From Hydractinia symbiolongicarpus (Eukaryota; Cnidaria; Hydrozoa; Anthoathecata; Hydractiniidae): a stretch of 64,000 bases of DNA. Below the pieces are notes generated by a model that was not told the DNA's origin, searched no databases, and saw nothing but the letters and a program-made list of their open reading frames with translations. The first letter of the stretch is position 1, and every line of letters begins with the position of its first letter. This document shows positions 41,701 to 54,300 of this stretch, piece after piece. Where the stretch lies: NCBI RefSeq assembly GCF_029227915.1, contig NC_079885.1, forward strand, positions 29,019,001-29,083,000. Direction: 5' to 3'. The position numbers were made by a program, and so were the translations under genes.

Positions 41701-42031
41701 CGGCATCAGTCCGTTTCAACTACAACGGTTACGTCACATATTCATACCAACATGTATTTAGTGATTTTTTTCCGATATTACTAAGTTGTATTGCTTTTGA
41801 CAGTGAAACGATTGCCTGTGGAACTTAATTGAAGTGATTCTGGACTGTGACCTTATGAATGTGATAGATGAGCCAATTGGATTCCAAAGAATAAAATTCT
41901 TCTTAATTTGACATGATTGCTGCAACTCAGCGAATACACTCGGCGCAATGGTAGCGCTTCACTTAAAAATTTAGATAAAATAAGTCATTTTTTACTGTGG
42001 GACCAATCTTAGCCGTTAGCGCGGGCTGAAG
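35755..42031 (+). repeat. Satellite block rich in D-D-F triplets
   Basis: Starts: 35755 (A), 36129 (D), 36503 (D), 36876 (F), 37250 (D), 37621 (A), 37994 (B), 38368 (C, deleted), 38671 (D), 39045 (D), 39418 (F), 39790 (A), 40164 (D), 40538 (D), 40911 (F), 41285 (D) and 41658 (F). The D-D-F triplet occurs three times (36129, 38671, 40164). The last two are in a four-monomer 1493-bp repeat. The marker TTCTTACCTTGACATG recurs at about 36746, 39288, 40781 and 41528. F monomers carry TTTACGGTTGGACCAGTCC just upstream. The minus-strand open frame at 41408-41614 is a by-product. Confidence 0.88.
38368..38670 (+). repeat. Internally deleted satellite monomer (303 bp)
   Basis: A C-type monomer that runs normally to CCTAGTTTGACA and then jumps at about 38622 straight to GTCATTTTTTACTGTGGG. 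It lacks the usual ~70 bp that holds the GATTGCTGGAATT, CACTGGGCGCTG and TAGATAAATAA landmarks. The intact version of the same lineage lies at about 35619-35720 and 39660-39760. It is the only monomer in the array with a deletion of this size, and it makes the D-D-F spacing 2542 bp instead of about 2610. Confidence 0.9.
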
Positions 42032-45000
42032 AAATAGAGACAGTTTCAAAAACTACATTCCATTGACTTTCTAACGGTGTCAATCCGCTTAACTTACAAC
42101 GGTTGCGTCACGTATTCGTACCAACATGCATTTAGCGATATTTTTCTGATTTTACTAGGTTGCATCGTTTTTAACAGTGAAAGGATTGACTGTGGGACTT
42201 AATTGAACTGATTTTGGACTTTGACCTCATAAATGTGATAAATAAGACAACTGGACCCAAGGAATAACATTCTTCTTAATTTGACATGATTGCTGGAATT
42301 TACCGATTCGCTGGGCGCTTTGGTAGCGTTTTATTTAAAAGTTCAGATAAATAAGTCATTTTGTACTGTGGGACCAAACCTAGCCGTGAGCGCGCGTCTA
42401 AGAAATAGAAACATTTTCAAAAACTACATTTCATTGACTTTCTAACGGTGTCAATCCGTTTGAGTTACAACAGTTGCGTCACATGTTCGTACCAACATGT
42501 TTTTAGTGATTTGTTTCCGATATTACTCAGTTGTATCGCTTTTAACAGTGAAGCGATAGACTGTGGGACTTAAATGAAGTGATTCTGGACTGTGATCTTA
42601 TAAATGTGATAAATGAGCCAATTGAACTCCAAGGAATAACATTCTTCTTAATTTGACATGATTGCCGGAACTTAGCGATTACACTGGGCGTTGTGGTAGC
42701 ACTTCATTTAAAAATTTAGATAAGTAAGTCATTTCTTACTGTGGGACCAATCCTAGCAGTTATCGCGCACTAAAGAAATAGAGACAGTTTTAAAAACTAC
42801 ATTTCAATGACTTTCTAACGGTATCAATCCGCTTGAGTTACAACGGTTGCGTCACATATTCGTACCAACATGTATTTAGTGATTTTTTTCCGATATTACT
42901 AAGTTGTATCGCTTTTAACAGTGAAACGATTGACTGTGGGACTTAATTGAAGTGATTCTGGACTGTGATCTTATAAATGTGATAAATGAGCCAATTGAAC
43001 TCCAAGGAATAACATTCTTCTTAATTTGACATGATTGCCGGAACTTAGCGATTACACTGGGCGTTGTGGTAGCACTTCATTTAAAAATTTAGATAAATAA
43101 GTCATTTCTTACTGTGGGACCAATCTTAGCCGTTAGGGCGGGCTGAAGAAATAGAGACAGTTTCAAAAACTACATTCCATTGACTTTCTAACGGTGTCAA
43201 TCCGCTTAACTTACAACGGTTGCGTCACGTATTCGTACCAACATGCATTTAGCGATATTTTTCTGATTTTACTAGGTTGCATCGCTTTTAACAGTGAAAG
43301 GATTGACTGTGGGACTTAATTGAACTGATTTTGGACTTTGACCTCATAAATGTGATAAATAAGACAACTGGATTCAAGGAATAACATTCTTCTTAATTTG
43401 ACATGATTGCTGGAATTTACCGATTCGCTGGGCGCTTTGGTAGCGTTTTATTTAAAAGTTCAGATAAATAAGTCATTTTGTACTGTGGGACCAAACCTAG
43501 CCGTGAGCGCACGTCTAAGAAATAGAAACATTTTAAAAAACTACATTTCATTGACTTTCTAACGGTGTCAGTCCGTTTGAGTTACAACAGTTGCGTCACA
43601 TGTTCGTACCAACATGTTTTTAGTGATTTGTTTCCGATATTACTCAGTTGTATCGCTTTTAACAGTGAAACGATTGACTGTGGGACTTAAATGAAGTGAT
43701 TCTGGACTGTGATCTTATAAATGTGATAAATGAGCCAATTGAACTCCAAGGAATAACATTCTTCTTAATTTGACATGATTGCCGGAACTTAGCGATTACA
43801 CTGGGCGTTGTGGTAGCACTTCATTTAAAAATTTAGATAAGTAAGTCATTTCTTACTGTGGGACCAATCCTAGCAGTTATCGCGCACTGAAGAAATAGAG
43901 ACAGTTTTAAAAACTACATTTCAATGACTTTCTAACGGTATCAATCCGCTTGAGTTACAACGGTTGCGTCACATATTCGTACCAACATGTATTTAGTGAT
44001 TTTTTTCCGATATTACTAAGTTGTATCGCTTTTAACAGTGAAACGATTGACTGTGGGACTTAATTGAAGTGATTCTGGACTGTGATCTTATAAATGTGAT
44101 AAATGAGCCAATTGAACTCCAAGGAATAACATTCTTCTTAATTTGACATGATTGCCGGAACTTAGCGATTACACTGGGCGTTGTGGTAGCACTTCATTTA
44201 ACAATTTAGATAAATAAGTCATTTCTTACTGTGGGACCAATCCTAGCAGTTATCGCGCACTAAAGAAATAGAGACAGTTTTAAAAACTACATTTCAATGA
44301 CTTTCTAACAGTATCAATCCGCTTGAGTAAAAACGGTTGCGTCACATATTCGTACCAACATGTATTTAGTGATTTTTTTCCTGTATTACTAAGTTGTATC
44401 GCTTTTAACAGTGAAACGATTGCCTCTAGGACTTAATTGAAGTAACTTTGGACTGTGACCTTATAAATGTGATAAGTGAGCCAAATTGACCCCAAGAAAT
44501 AACATTCTTCTTAATTTGACATGATTTCCGGAACTCAGCGATTACACTGGTCGCTGTTTGAAACGCTTCATTTAAAAATTTAGATAAATAAGTCTTTTTT
44601 TACTGTGGGACCAATCCTGGCCGGTAGCGCGCGTTGAAGAAATAGAGGCAGTTTCAAAAACTACATTTCAATGACTTTCTAACGGTATCAGTCCGTTTGA
44701 GTTACAACGGTTGCGTCACATATTCGTTCCAACATGTATTAAGTGATATTTTTCTGGTAATACTAGGTTGCATCGCGTTTAACAGTGAAACGATTGATTG
44801 TGGGACTTAATTGAACTGGTTTTGGACTGTGACTTTATAAATGTGATAAGTGAGACAATTGGACCCAAGAAATAACATTCTTCTTAATTTGACATGATTG
44901 CTGGAATTTACCGATTACACTGGGCGCTGTGGTAGCGCTTTATATAAAAGTTTAGATAAATAAGTCATTTTGTACTGTGGGACGAAACCTAGCCGTGAGC

Positions 45001-46128
45001 GCGCGTCTAAGAAATAGAAACATTTTTAAAAACTACATTTCATTGACTTTCTAACGGTGTCAATCCGTTTGAGTTACAACAGTTACGTCACATATTCGTA
45101 CCAATATGTATTTAGTGATTTTTTTCCGATATTACTAAGTTGTATTGCTTTTGACAGTGAAACGATTGCCTGTGGAACTTAATTGAAGTGATTCTGGACT
45201 GTGACCTTATGAATGTGATAGATGAGCCAATTGGATTCCAAGGAATAAAATTCTTCTTAATTTGACATGAATGCTGCAACTCAGCGATTACACTGGGCGT
45301 TGTGGTAGCAATTCATTTAAAAATTTAGATAAGTAAGTCATTTCTTACTGTGGGACCAATCTTAGCCGTTAGCGCGCGCTGAAGAAATAGAGACAGTTTC
45401 AAAAACTACATTCCATTGACTTTCTAACGGTGTCAATCCGCTTAACTTACAACGGTTGCGTCACGTATTCGTACCAACATGCATTTAGCGATATTTTTCT
45501 GATTTTACTAGGTTGCATCGCTTTTAACAGTGAAAGGATTGACTGTGGGACTTAATTGAACTGATTTTGGACTTTGACCTCATAAATGTGATAAATAAGA
45601 CAACTGGACCCAAGGAATAACATTCTTCTTAATTTGACATGATTGCTGGAATTTACCGATTCGCTGGGCGCTTTGGTAGCGTTTTGTTTAAAAGTTCAGA
45701 TAAATAAGTCATTTTGTACTGTGGGACCAAACCTAGCCGTGAGCGCGCGTCTAAGAAATAGAAACATTTTCAAAAACTACATTTCATTGACTTTCTAACG
45801 GTGTCAATCCGTTTGAGTTACAACAGTTGCGTCACATGTTCGTACCAACATGTTTTTAGTGATTTGTTTCCGATATTACTCAGTTGTATCGCTTTTAACA
45901 GTGAAACGATTCACTGTGGGACTTAATTGAAGTGATTCTGGACTGTGATCTTATAAATGTGATAAATGAGCCAATTGAACTCCAAGGAATAACATTCTTC
46001 TTAATTTGACATGATTGCCGGAACTTAGCGATTACACTGGGCGTTGTGGTAGCACTTCATTTAAAAATTTAGATAAGTAAGTCATTTCTTACTGTGGGAC
46101 CAATCCTAGCAGTTATCGCGCACTAAAG
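42032..46128 (+). repeat. D-A-B trimer repeated twice, then B-C-A-D-A
   Basis: Starts: 42032 (D), 42403 (A), 42776 (B), 43149 (D), 43520 (A), 43893 (B), 44266 (B), 44640 (C), 45012 (A), 45385 (D) and 45756 (A). The trimer period is 1117 bp. Shared private markers are GGGCGCTTTGGTAGCG, AACATGTTTTTAGTG, ATTACTCAGTTG and TTAGATAAGTAAGTC. The six monomers from 43893 (B-B-C-A-D-A) recur at 46129 after 2236 bp, and so form the seed of the following fourteen-monomer unit. Confidence 0.88.
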
Positions 46129-49100
46129 AAATAGAGACAGTTTTAAAAACTACCTTTCAATGACTTTCTAACGGTATCAATCCGCTTGAGTTACAACGGT
46201 TGCGTCACATATTCGTACCAACATGTATTTAGTGATTTTTTTACGATATTACTAAGTTGTATCGCTTTTAACAGTGAAACGATTGACTGTGGGACTTAAT
46301 TGAAGTGATTCTGGACTGTGATCTGATAAATGTGATAAATGAGCCAATTGAACGCCAAGGAATAACATTCTTCTTAATTTGACATGATTGCCGGAACTTA
46401 GCGATTACACTGGGCGTTGTAGTAGCACTTCATTTAAAAATTTAGATAAATAAGTCATTTCTTAATGTGGGACCAATCCTAGCAGTTATCGCGCACTAAA
46501 GAAATAGAGACAGTTTTAAAAACTACATTTCAATGACTTTCTAACGGTATCAATCCGCTTGAGTAACAACGGTTGCATCACAAATTCGTACCAACATGTA
46601 TTTAGTGATTTTTTTCCGATATTACTAAGTTGTATCGCTTTTAGCAGTGAAACGATTGCCTCTAGGACTTAATTGAAGTAACTTTGGACTGTGACCTTAT
46701 AAATGTGATAAGTGAGCCAAATGGACCCCAAGAAATAACATTCTTCTTAATTTGACATGATTGCCGGAACTCAGCGATTACACTGGTCGCTGTTTGAAGC
46801 GCTTCATTTAAAAATTTAGATAAATAAGTCTTTTTTTACTGTGGGACCAATCCTGGCCGGTAGCGCGCGTTGAAGAAATAGAGGCAGTTTCAAAAACTAC
46901 ATTTCAATGACTTTCTAACGGTATCAGCCCGTTTGAGTTACAGCGGTTGCGTCACATATTCGTACCAACATGTATTTAGTGATATTTTTCTGATTTTACT
47001 AGGTTGCATCGCGTTTAACAGTGAAACGATTGATTGTGGGACTTAATTGAACTGGTTTTGGACTGTGACTTTATAAATGTGATAAGTGAGACAATTGGAC
47101 TCAAGAAATAACATTCTTCTTAATTTGACATGATTGCTGGAATTTACCGATTACACTGGGCGCTGTGGTAGCGCTTTATATAAAAGTTTAGATAAATAAG
47201 TCATTTTGTACTGTGGGACGAAACCTAGCCGTGAGCGCGCGTCTAAGAAATAGAAACATTTTTAAAAACTACATTTCATTGACTTTCTAACGGTGTCAAT
47301 CCGTTTGAGTTACAACAGTTACGTCACATATTCGTACCAATATGTATTTAGTGATTTTTTTCCGATATTACTAAGTTGTATTGCTTTTGACAGTGAAACG
47401 ATTGCCTGTGGAACTTAATTGAAGTGATTCTGAACTGTGACCTTATGAATGTGATAGATGAGCCAATTGGATTCCAAGGAATAAAATTCTTCTTAATTTG
47501 ACATGAATGCTGCAACTCAGCGATTACACTCGGCGCAATGGTAGCGCTTCACTTAAAAATTTAGATAAAATAAGTCATTTTTTACTGTGGGACCAATCTT
47601 AGCCGTTAGCGCGCGCTGAAGAAATAGAGACAGTTTCAAAAACTACATTCCATTGACTTTCTAACGGTGTCAATCCGCTTAACTTACAACGGTTGCGTCA
47701 CGTATTCGTACCAACATGCATTTAGCGATATTTTTCTGATTTTACTAGGTTGCATCGCTTTTAACAGTGAAAGGATTGACTGTGGGACTTAATTGAACTG
47801 ATTTTGGACTTTGACCTCATAAATGTGATAAATAAGACAACTGGACCCAAGGAATAACATTCTTCTTAATTTGACATGATTGCTGGAATTTACCGATTCG
47901 CTGGGCGCTTTGGTAGCGTTTTGTTTAAAAGTTCAGATAAATAAGTCATTTTGTACTGTGGGACCAAACCTAGCCGTGAGTGCGCGTCTAAGAAATAGAA
48001 ACATTTTCAAAAACTACATTTCATTGACTTTGTAACGGTGTCAATCCGTTTGAGTTACAACAGTTGCGTCACATGTTCGTACCAACATGTTTTTAGTGAT
48101 TTGTTTCCGATATTACTAAGTTGTATCGCTTTTAACAGTGAAACGATTGACTGTGGGACTTTATTGAAGTGATTCCGGACTGTGATCTGATAAATGTGAT
48201 AAATGAGCCAATTGAACGCCAAGGAATAACATTCTTCTTAATTTGACATGATTGCCGGAACTTAGCGATTACACTGGGCGTTGTAGTAGCACTTCATTTA
48301 AAAATTTAGATAAATAAGTCATTTCTTAATGTGGGACCAATCCTAGCAGTTATCGCGCCCCAAAGAAATAGAGACAGTTTTAAAAACTACATTTCAATGA
48401 CTTTCTAACGGTATCAATCCGCTTGAGTAACAACGGTTGCATCACAAATTCGTACCAACATGTATTTAGTGATTTTTTTCCGATATTACTAAGTTGTATC
48501 GCTTTTAGCAGTGAAACGATTGCCTCTAGGACTTAATTGAAGTAACTTTGGACTGTGACCTTATAAATGTGATAAGTGAGCCAAATGGACCCCAAGAAAT
48601 AACATTCTTCTTAATTTGACATGATTGCCGGAACTCAGCGATTACACTGGTCGCTGTTTGAAGCGCTTCATTTAAAAATTTAGATAAATAAGTCTTTTTT
48701 TACTGTGGGACCAATCCTGGCCGGTAGCGCGCGTTGAAGAAATAGAGGCAGTTTCAAAAACTACATTTCAATGACTTTCTAACGGTATCAGCCCGTTTGA
48801 GTTACAGCGGTTGCGTCACATATTCGTACCAACATGTATTTAGTGATATTTTTCTGGTAATACTAGGTTGTATCGCTTTTACCAGTGAAACGATTGACTG
48901 TGGGACTTAATTTAAGTGATTCTGGACTGTGACCCTATAAATGAGCCAATTGAACTCCAAGGAATAACATTCTTCTTAATTTGACATGATTGCCGGAACT
49001 CAACGATTACACTGGTTGCTGTTTGGAGCGCTTCATTTAAAAATTTAGATAAATAAGTCTTTTTTTACTGTGGGACCAATCCTGGCCGGTAGCGCGCGTT

Positions 49101-51334
49101 GAAGAAATAGAGGCAGTTTCAAAAACTACATTTCAATGACTTTCTAACGGTATCAGCCCGTTTGAGTTACAGCGGTTGCGTCACATATTCGTACCAACAT
49201 GTATTTAGTGATATTTTTCTGGTAATACTAGGCTGTATCGCTTTTAACAGTGAAACGATTGACTGTGGGACTTAATTGAAGTAACTGTGGAATGTGACCT
49301 TATAAATGTGATGAGTGAGCTAAATGGACCCCAAGAAAAAACATTCTTCTTAATTTGACATGATTGCCGCAACTCAGTGATTACACTGGTCGCTGTTTCG
49401 AGCGCTTCATTTAAAAATTTAAATAAATAAGTCTTTTTTTAATGTGGGACCAATCCTGGCCGGTAGCGCGCGTTGAAGAAATAGAGGCAGTTTCAAAAAC
49501 TACATTTCAATGACATTCTAACGGTATCAGTCCGTTTGAGTTACAGCGGTTGTGTCACATATTCGTACCAACATGTATTTAGTGATATTTTTCTGGTAAT
49601 ACTAGGCTGTATCGCTTTTAACAGTGAAACGATTGACTGTGGGACTTAATTGAAGTAACTTTGGAATGTGACCTTATAAATGTGATAAGTGAGCCAAATG
49701 GACCCCAAGAAATAACATTCTTCTTAATTTGACATGATTGCCGCAACTCAGTGATTACACTGGCCGCTGTTTGGAGCGCTTCATTTAAAAATTTAGATAA
49801 ATAAGTCTTTTTTTACTGTGGGACCAATCCTGGCCGGTAGCGCGCGTTGAAGAAATAGAGGCAGTTTAAAAAACTACATTTCAATGACTTTCTAACGGTA
49901 TCAGTCCGTTTGAGTTACAGCGGTTGCGTCACATATTCGTACCATTATGTATTTAGTGATATTTTTTTGGTAATACTAGGTTGTATCGCTTTTAACAGTG
50001 AAACGATTGACTGTGGGACTTAATTGAAGTGATTCTGGACTGTGACCTTATAAATGAGCCAATTGAACTCCAAGGATTAAAATTCTTCTTAATATGACAA
50101 ATTGGCGGAACTCAGCGATTACACTGGGCGTTGTGGTAGCACTTCATTAAAAAATTGATATAAAATAAGTCATTTTTTACTGTGGGACCAATCCTGGCCG
50201 TTATCGCGCGCTAAAGAAATAGAGACAGTTTTAAAAACTACATTTCAATGACTTTCTAACGGTATCAATCCGCTTGAGTTACAACGGTTGCGTCACATAT
50301 TCGTACCAACATGTATTTAGTGACTTTTTTCCGATATTACTAAGTTGTATCGCTTTTAACAGTGAAACGATTGACTCTGGGATTTAATTGAAGTAACTTT
50401 GGACTGTGACCTTATAAATGTGATAAGTGAGCCAAATGGACCCCAAGAAATAAAATTCTTCTTAATTTGACATAATTGCCGGAACTCAGCGATTACACTG
50501 GTCGCTGTTTGGGGCCCTTCATTTAAAAATTTAGATAAATAAGTCTTTTTTTACTGTGGGACCAATCCTGGCCGGTAGCGCGCGTTGAAGAAATAGAGGC
50601 AGTTTCAAAAACTACATTTCAATGACTTTCTAACGGTATCAGTCCGTTTGAGTTACAGCGGTTGCGTCACATATTCGTACCAACATGTATTTAGCGGTAG
50701 TATTCGGATATTCCTAGGTTGCATCGCTTTTAACAGTGAAACGATTGACTGTGGTACTTAATTGAACTGATTTTGGACTGTGAACTTATAAATGTGATAA
50801 GTGAGACAATTGGACCCAAGAAATAACATTCTTCTTAATTTGACATGATTGCTGGAATTTACCGATTTCACTGGGCGCTGTGGTAGAACTTCATTTAAAA
50901 ATTTAGATAAATATGTCATTTCTTACTGTGGGACCAATCCTGGCCGTTATCGCGCGCTAAAGAAATATAGACAGTTTCAAAAACTACAGTTCAATGACTT
51001 TCTAACGGTATCAATCCGCTTGAGTTACAACGGTTGCGTCAGATATTCGTACCACATGTATTTAGTGATTTTTTTCCGATATTACTAAGTTGTATCGCTT
51101 TTAACAGTGAAACGATTGACTCTGGGACTTAGTTGAAGTAACTTTGGACTGTGACCTTATAAATGTGATAAATGAGCCAATTGAACTCCAAGGAATAACA
51201 TTCTTCTTAATTTGACATGATTGCCGGAACTTAGCGATTACACTGGGCGTTGTGGTAGCACTTCATTTAAAAATTTAGATAAGTAAGTCATTTCTTACTG
51301 TGGGACCAATCCTAGCAGTTATCGCGCACTAAAG
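46129..51334 (+). repeat. Fourteen-monomer higher-order repeat, copy 1 (5206 bp)
   Basis: Monomer order is B-B-C-A-D-A-B-C-C-C-C-B-C-B''. Starts: 46129, 46502, 46876, 47248, 47622, 47993, 48366, 48740, 49105, 49479, 49853, 50217, 50591 and 50963. Positional markers recur exactly 5206 bp later, for example GTGGGACGAAACC (47217 region and 52423 region) and ATGAGTGAGCTAAATGG (49311 and 54517). The monomers at 48740 and 49853 carry the 9-bp deletion. The last monomer has lost one base in ACCACATG near 51053. Sequence similarity to copy 2 extends back to about 45955, so the duplication breakpoints lie slightly upstream of the register points. Confidence 0.93.
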
Positions 51335-54300
51335 AAATAGAGACAATTTTAAAAACTACATTTCAATGACTTTCTAACGGTATCAATCCGCTTGAGTTAC
51401 AACGGTTGCGTCACATATTCGTACCAACATGTATTTAGTGATTTTTTTCCGATATTACTAAGTTGTATCGCTTTTAACAGTGAAACGATTGACTGTGGGA
51501 CTTAATTGAAGTGATTCTGGACTGTGATCTTATAAATGTGATAAATGAGCAAATTGAACTCCAAGGAATAACATTCTTCTTAATTTGACATGATTGCCGG
51601 AACTTAGCGATTACACTGGGCGTTGTGGTAGCACTTCATTTAAAAATTTAGATAAATAAGTCATTTCTTACTGTGGGACCAATCCTAGCAGTTATCGCGC
51701 ACTAAAGAAATAGAAACAGTTTTAAAAACTACATTTCAATGACTTTCTAACAGTATCAATCCGCTTGAGTAACAACGGTTGCGTCACATATTCGTACCAA
51801 CATGTATTTAGTGATTTTTTTCCGATATTACTAAGTTGTATCGCTTTTAACAGTGAAACGATTGCCTCTAGAACTTAATTGAAGTAACTTTGGACTGTGA
51901 CCTTATAAATGTGATAAGTGAGCCAAATAGACCCCAAGAAATAACATTCTTCTTAATTTGACATGATTGCCGGAACTCAGCGATTACACTGGTCGCTGTT
52001 TGAAGCGCTTCATTTAAAAATTTAGATAAATAAGTCTTTTTTTACTGTGGGACCAATCCTGGCCGGTAGCGCGCGTTGAAGAAATAGAGGCAGTTTCCAA
52101 AACTACATTTCAATGACTTTCTAACGGTATCAGTCCGTTTGAGTTACAACGGTTGCGTCACATATTCGTTCCAACATGTATTAAGTAATATTTTTCTGGT
52201 AATACTAGGTTGCATCGCGTTTAACAGTGAAACGATTGATTGTGGGACTTAATTGAACTGGTTTTGGACTGTGACTTTATAAATGTGATAAGTGAGACAA
52301 TTGGACCCAAGAAATAACATTCTTCTTAATTTGACATGATTGCTGGAATTTACCGATTACACTGGGCGCTGTGGTAGCGCTTTATATAAAAATTTAGATA
52401 AATAAGTCATTTTGTACTGTGGGACGAAACCTAGCCGTGAGCGCACGTCTAAGAAATAGAAACATTTTTAAAAACTACATTTCATTGACCTTCTAACGGT
52501 GTCAATCCGTTTGAGTTACAACAGTTACGTCACATATTCGTACCAATATGTATTTAGTGATTTTTTTCCGATATTACTAAGTTGTATTGCTTTTGACAGT
52601 GAAACGATTGCCTGTGGAACTTAATTGAAGTGATTTTGGACTGTGACCTTATGAATGTGATAGATGAGCCAATTGGATTCCAAGGAATAAAATTCTTCTT
52701 AATTTGACATGAATGCTGCAACTCAGCGGTTACACTCGGCGCAATGGTAGCGCTTCACTTAAAAATTTAGATAAAATAAGTCATTTTTTACTGTGGGACC
52801 AATCTTAGCCGTTAGCGCGCGCTGAAGAAATAGAGACAGTTTCAAAAACTACATTCCATTGACTTTCTAACGGTGTCAATCCGCTTAACTTACAACGGTT
52901 GCGTCACGTATTCGTACCAACATGCATTTAGCGATATTTTTCTGATTTTACTAGGTTGCATCGCTTTTAACAGTGAAAGGATTGACTGTGGGACTTAATT
53001 GAACTGATTTTGGACTTTGACCTCATAAATGTGATAAATAAGACAACTGGACCCAAGGAATAACATTCTTCTTAATTTGACATGATTGCTGGAATTTACC
53101 GATTCGCTGGGCGCTTTGGTAGCGTTTTGTTTAAAAGTTCAGATAAATAAGTCATTTTGTACTGTGGGACCAAACCTAGCCGTGAGCGCGCGTCTAAGAA
53201 ATAGAAACATTTTCAAAAACTACATTTCATTGACTTTCTAACGGTGTCAATCCGTTTGAGTTACAACAGTTGCGTCACATGTTCGTACAAACATGTTTTT
53301 AGTGATTTGTTTCCGATATTACTAAGTTGTATCGCTTTTAACAGTGAAACGATTGACTGTGGGACTTAATTGAAGTGATTCTGGACTGTGATCTGATAAA
53401 TGTGATAAATGAGCCAATTGAACGCCAAGGAATAACATTCTTCTTAATTTGACATGATTGCCGGAACTTAGCGATTACACTGGGCGTTGTGGTAGCACTT
53501 CATTTAAAAATTTAGATAAATAAGTCATTTCTTAATGTGGGACCAATCCTAGCAGTTATCGCGCACTAAAGAAATAGAAACAGTTTTAAAAACTACATTT
53601 CAATGACTTTCTAACGGTATCAATCCGCTTGAGTAACAACGGTTGCGTCACATATTCGTACCAACATGTATTTAGTGATTTTTTTCCGATATTACTAAGT
53701 TGTATCGCTTTTAACAGTGAAACGATTGCCTCTAGGACTTAATTGAAGTAACTTTGGTCTGTGACCTTATAAATGTGATAAGTGAGCCAAATGGACCCCA
53801 AGAAATAACATTCTTCTTAATTTGACATGATTGCCGGAACTCAGCGGTTACACTGGTGGCTGTTTGAAGCGCTTCATTTAAAAATTTAGATAAATAAGTC
53901 ATTTTTAACTGTGGGACCAATCCTGGCCGGTAGCGCGCGTTGAAGAAATAGAGGCAGTTTCAAAAACTACATTTCAATGACTTTCTAACGGTATCAGCCC
54001 GTTTGAGTTACAGCGGTTGCGTCACATATTCGTACCAACATGTATTTAGTGATATTTTTCTGGTAATACTAGGTTGTATCGCTTTTACCAGTGAAACGAT
54101 TGACTGTGGGACTTAATTTAAGTGATTCTGAACTGTGACCCTATAAATGAGCCAATTGAACTCCAAGGAATAACATTCTTCTTAATTTGACATGATTGCC
54201 GGAACTCAACGATTACACTGGTTGCTGTTTGGAGCGCTTCATTTAAAAATTTAGATAAATAAGTCTTTTTTTACTGTGGGACCAATCCTGGCCGGTAGCG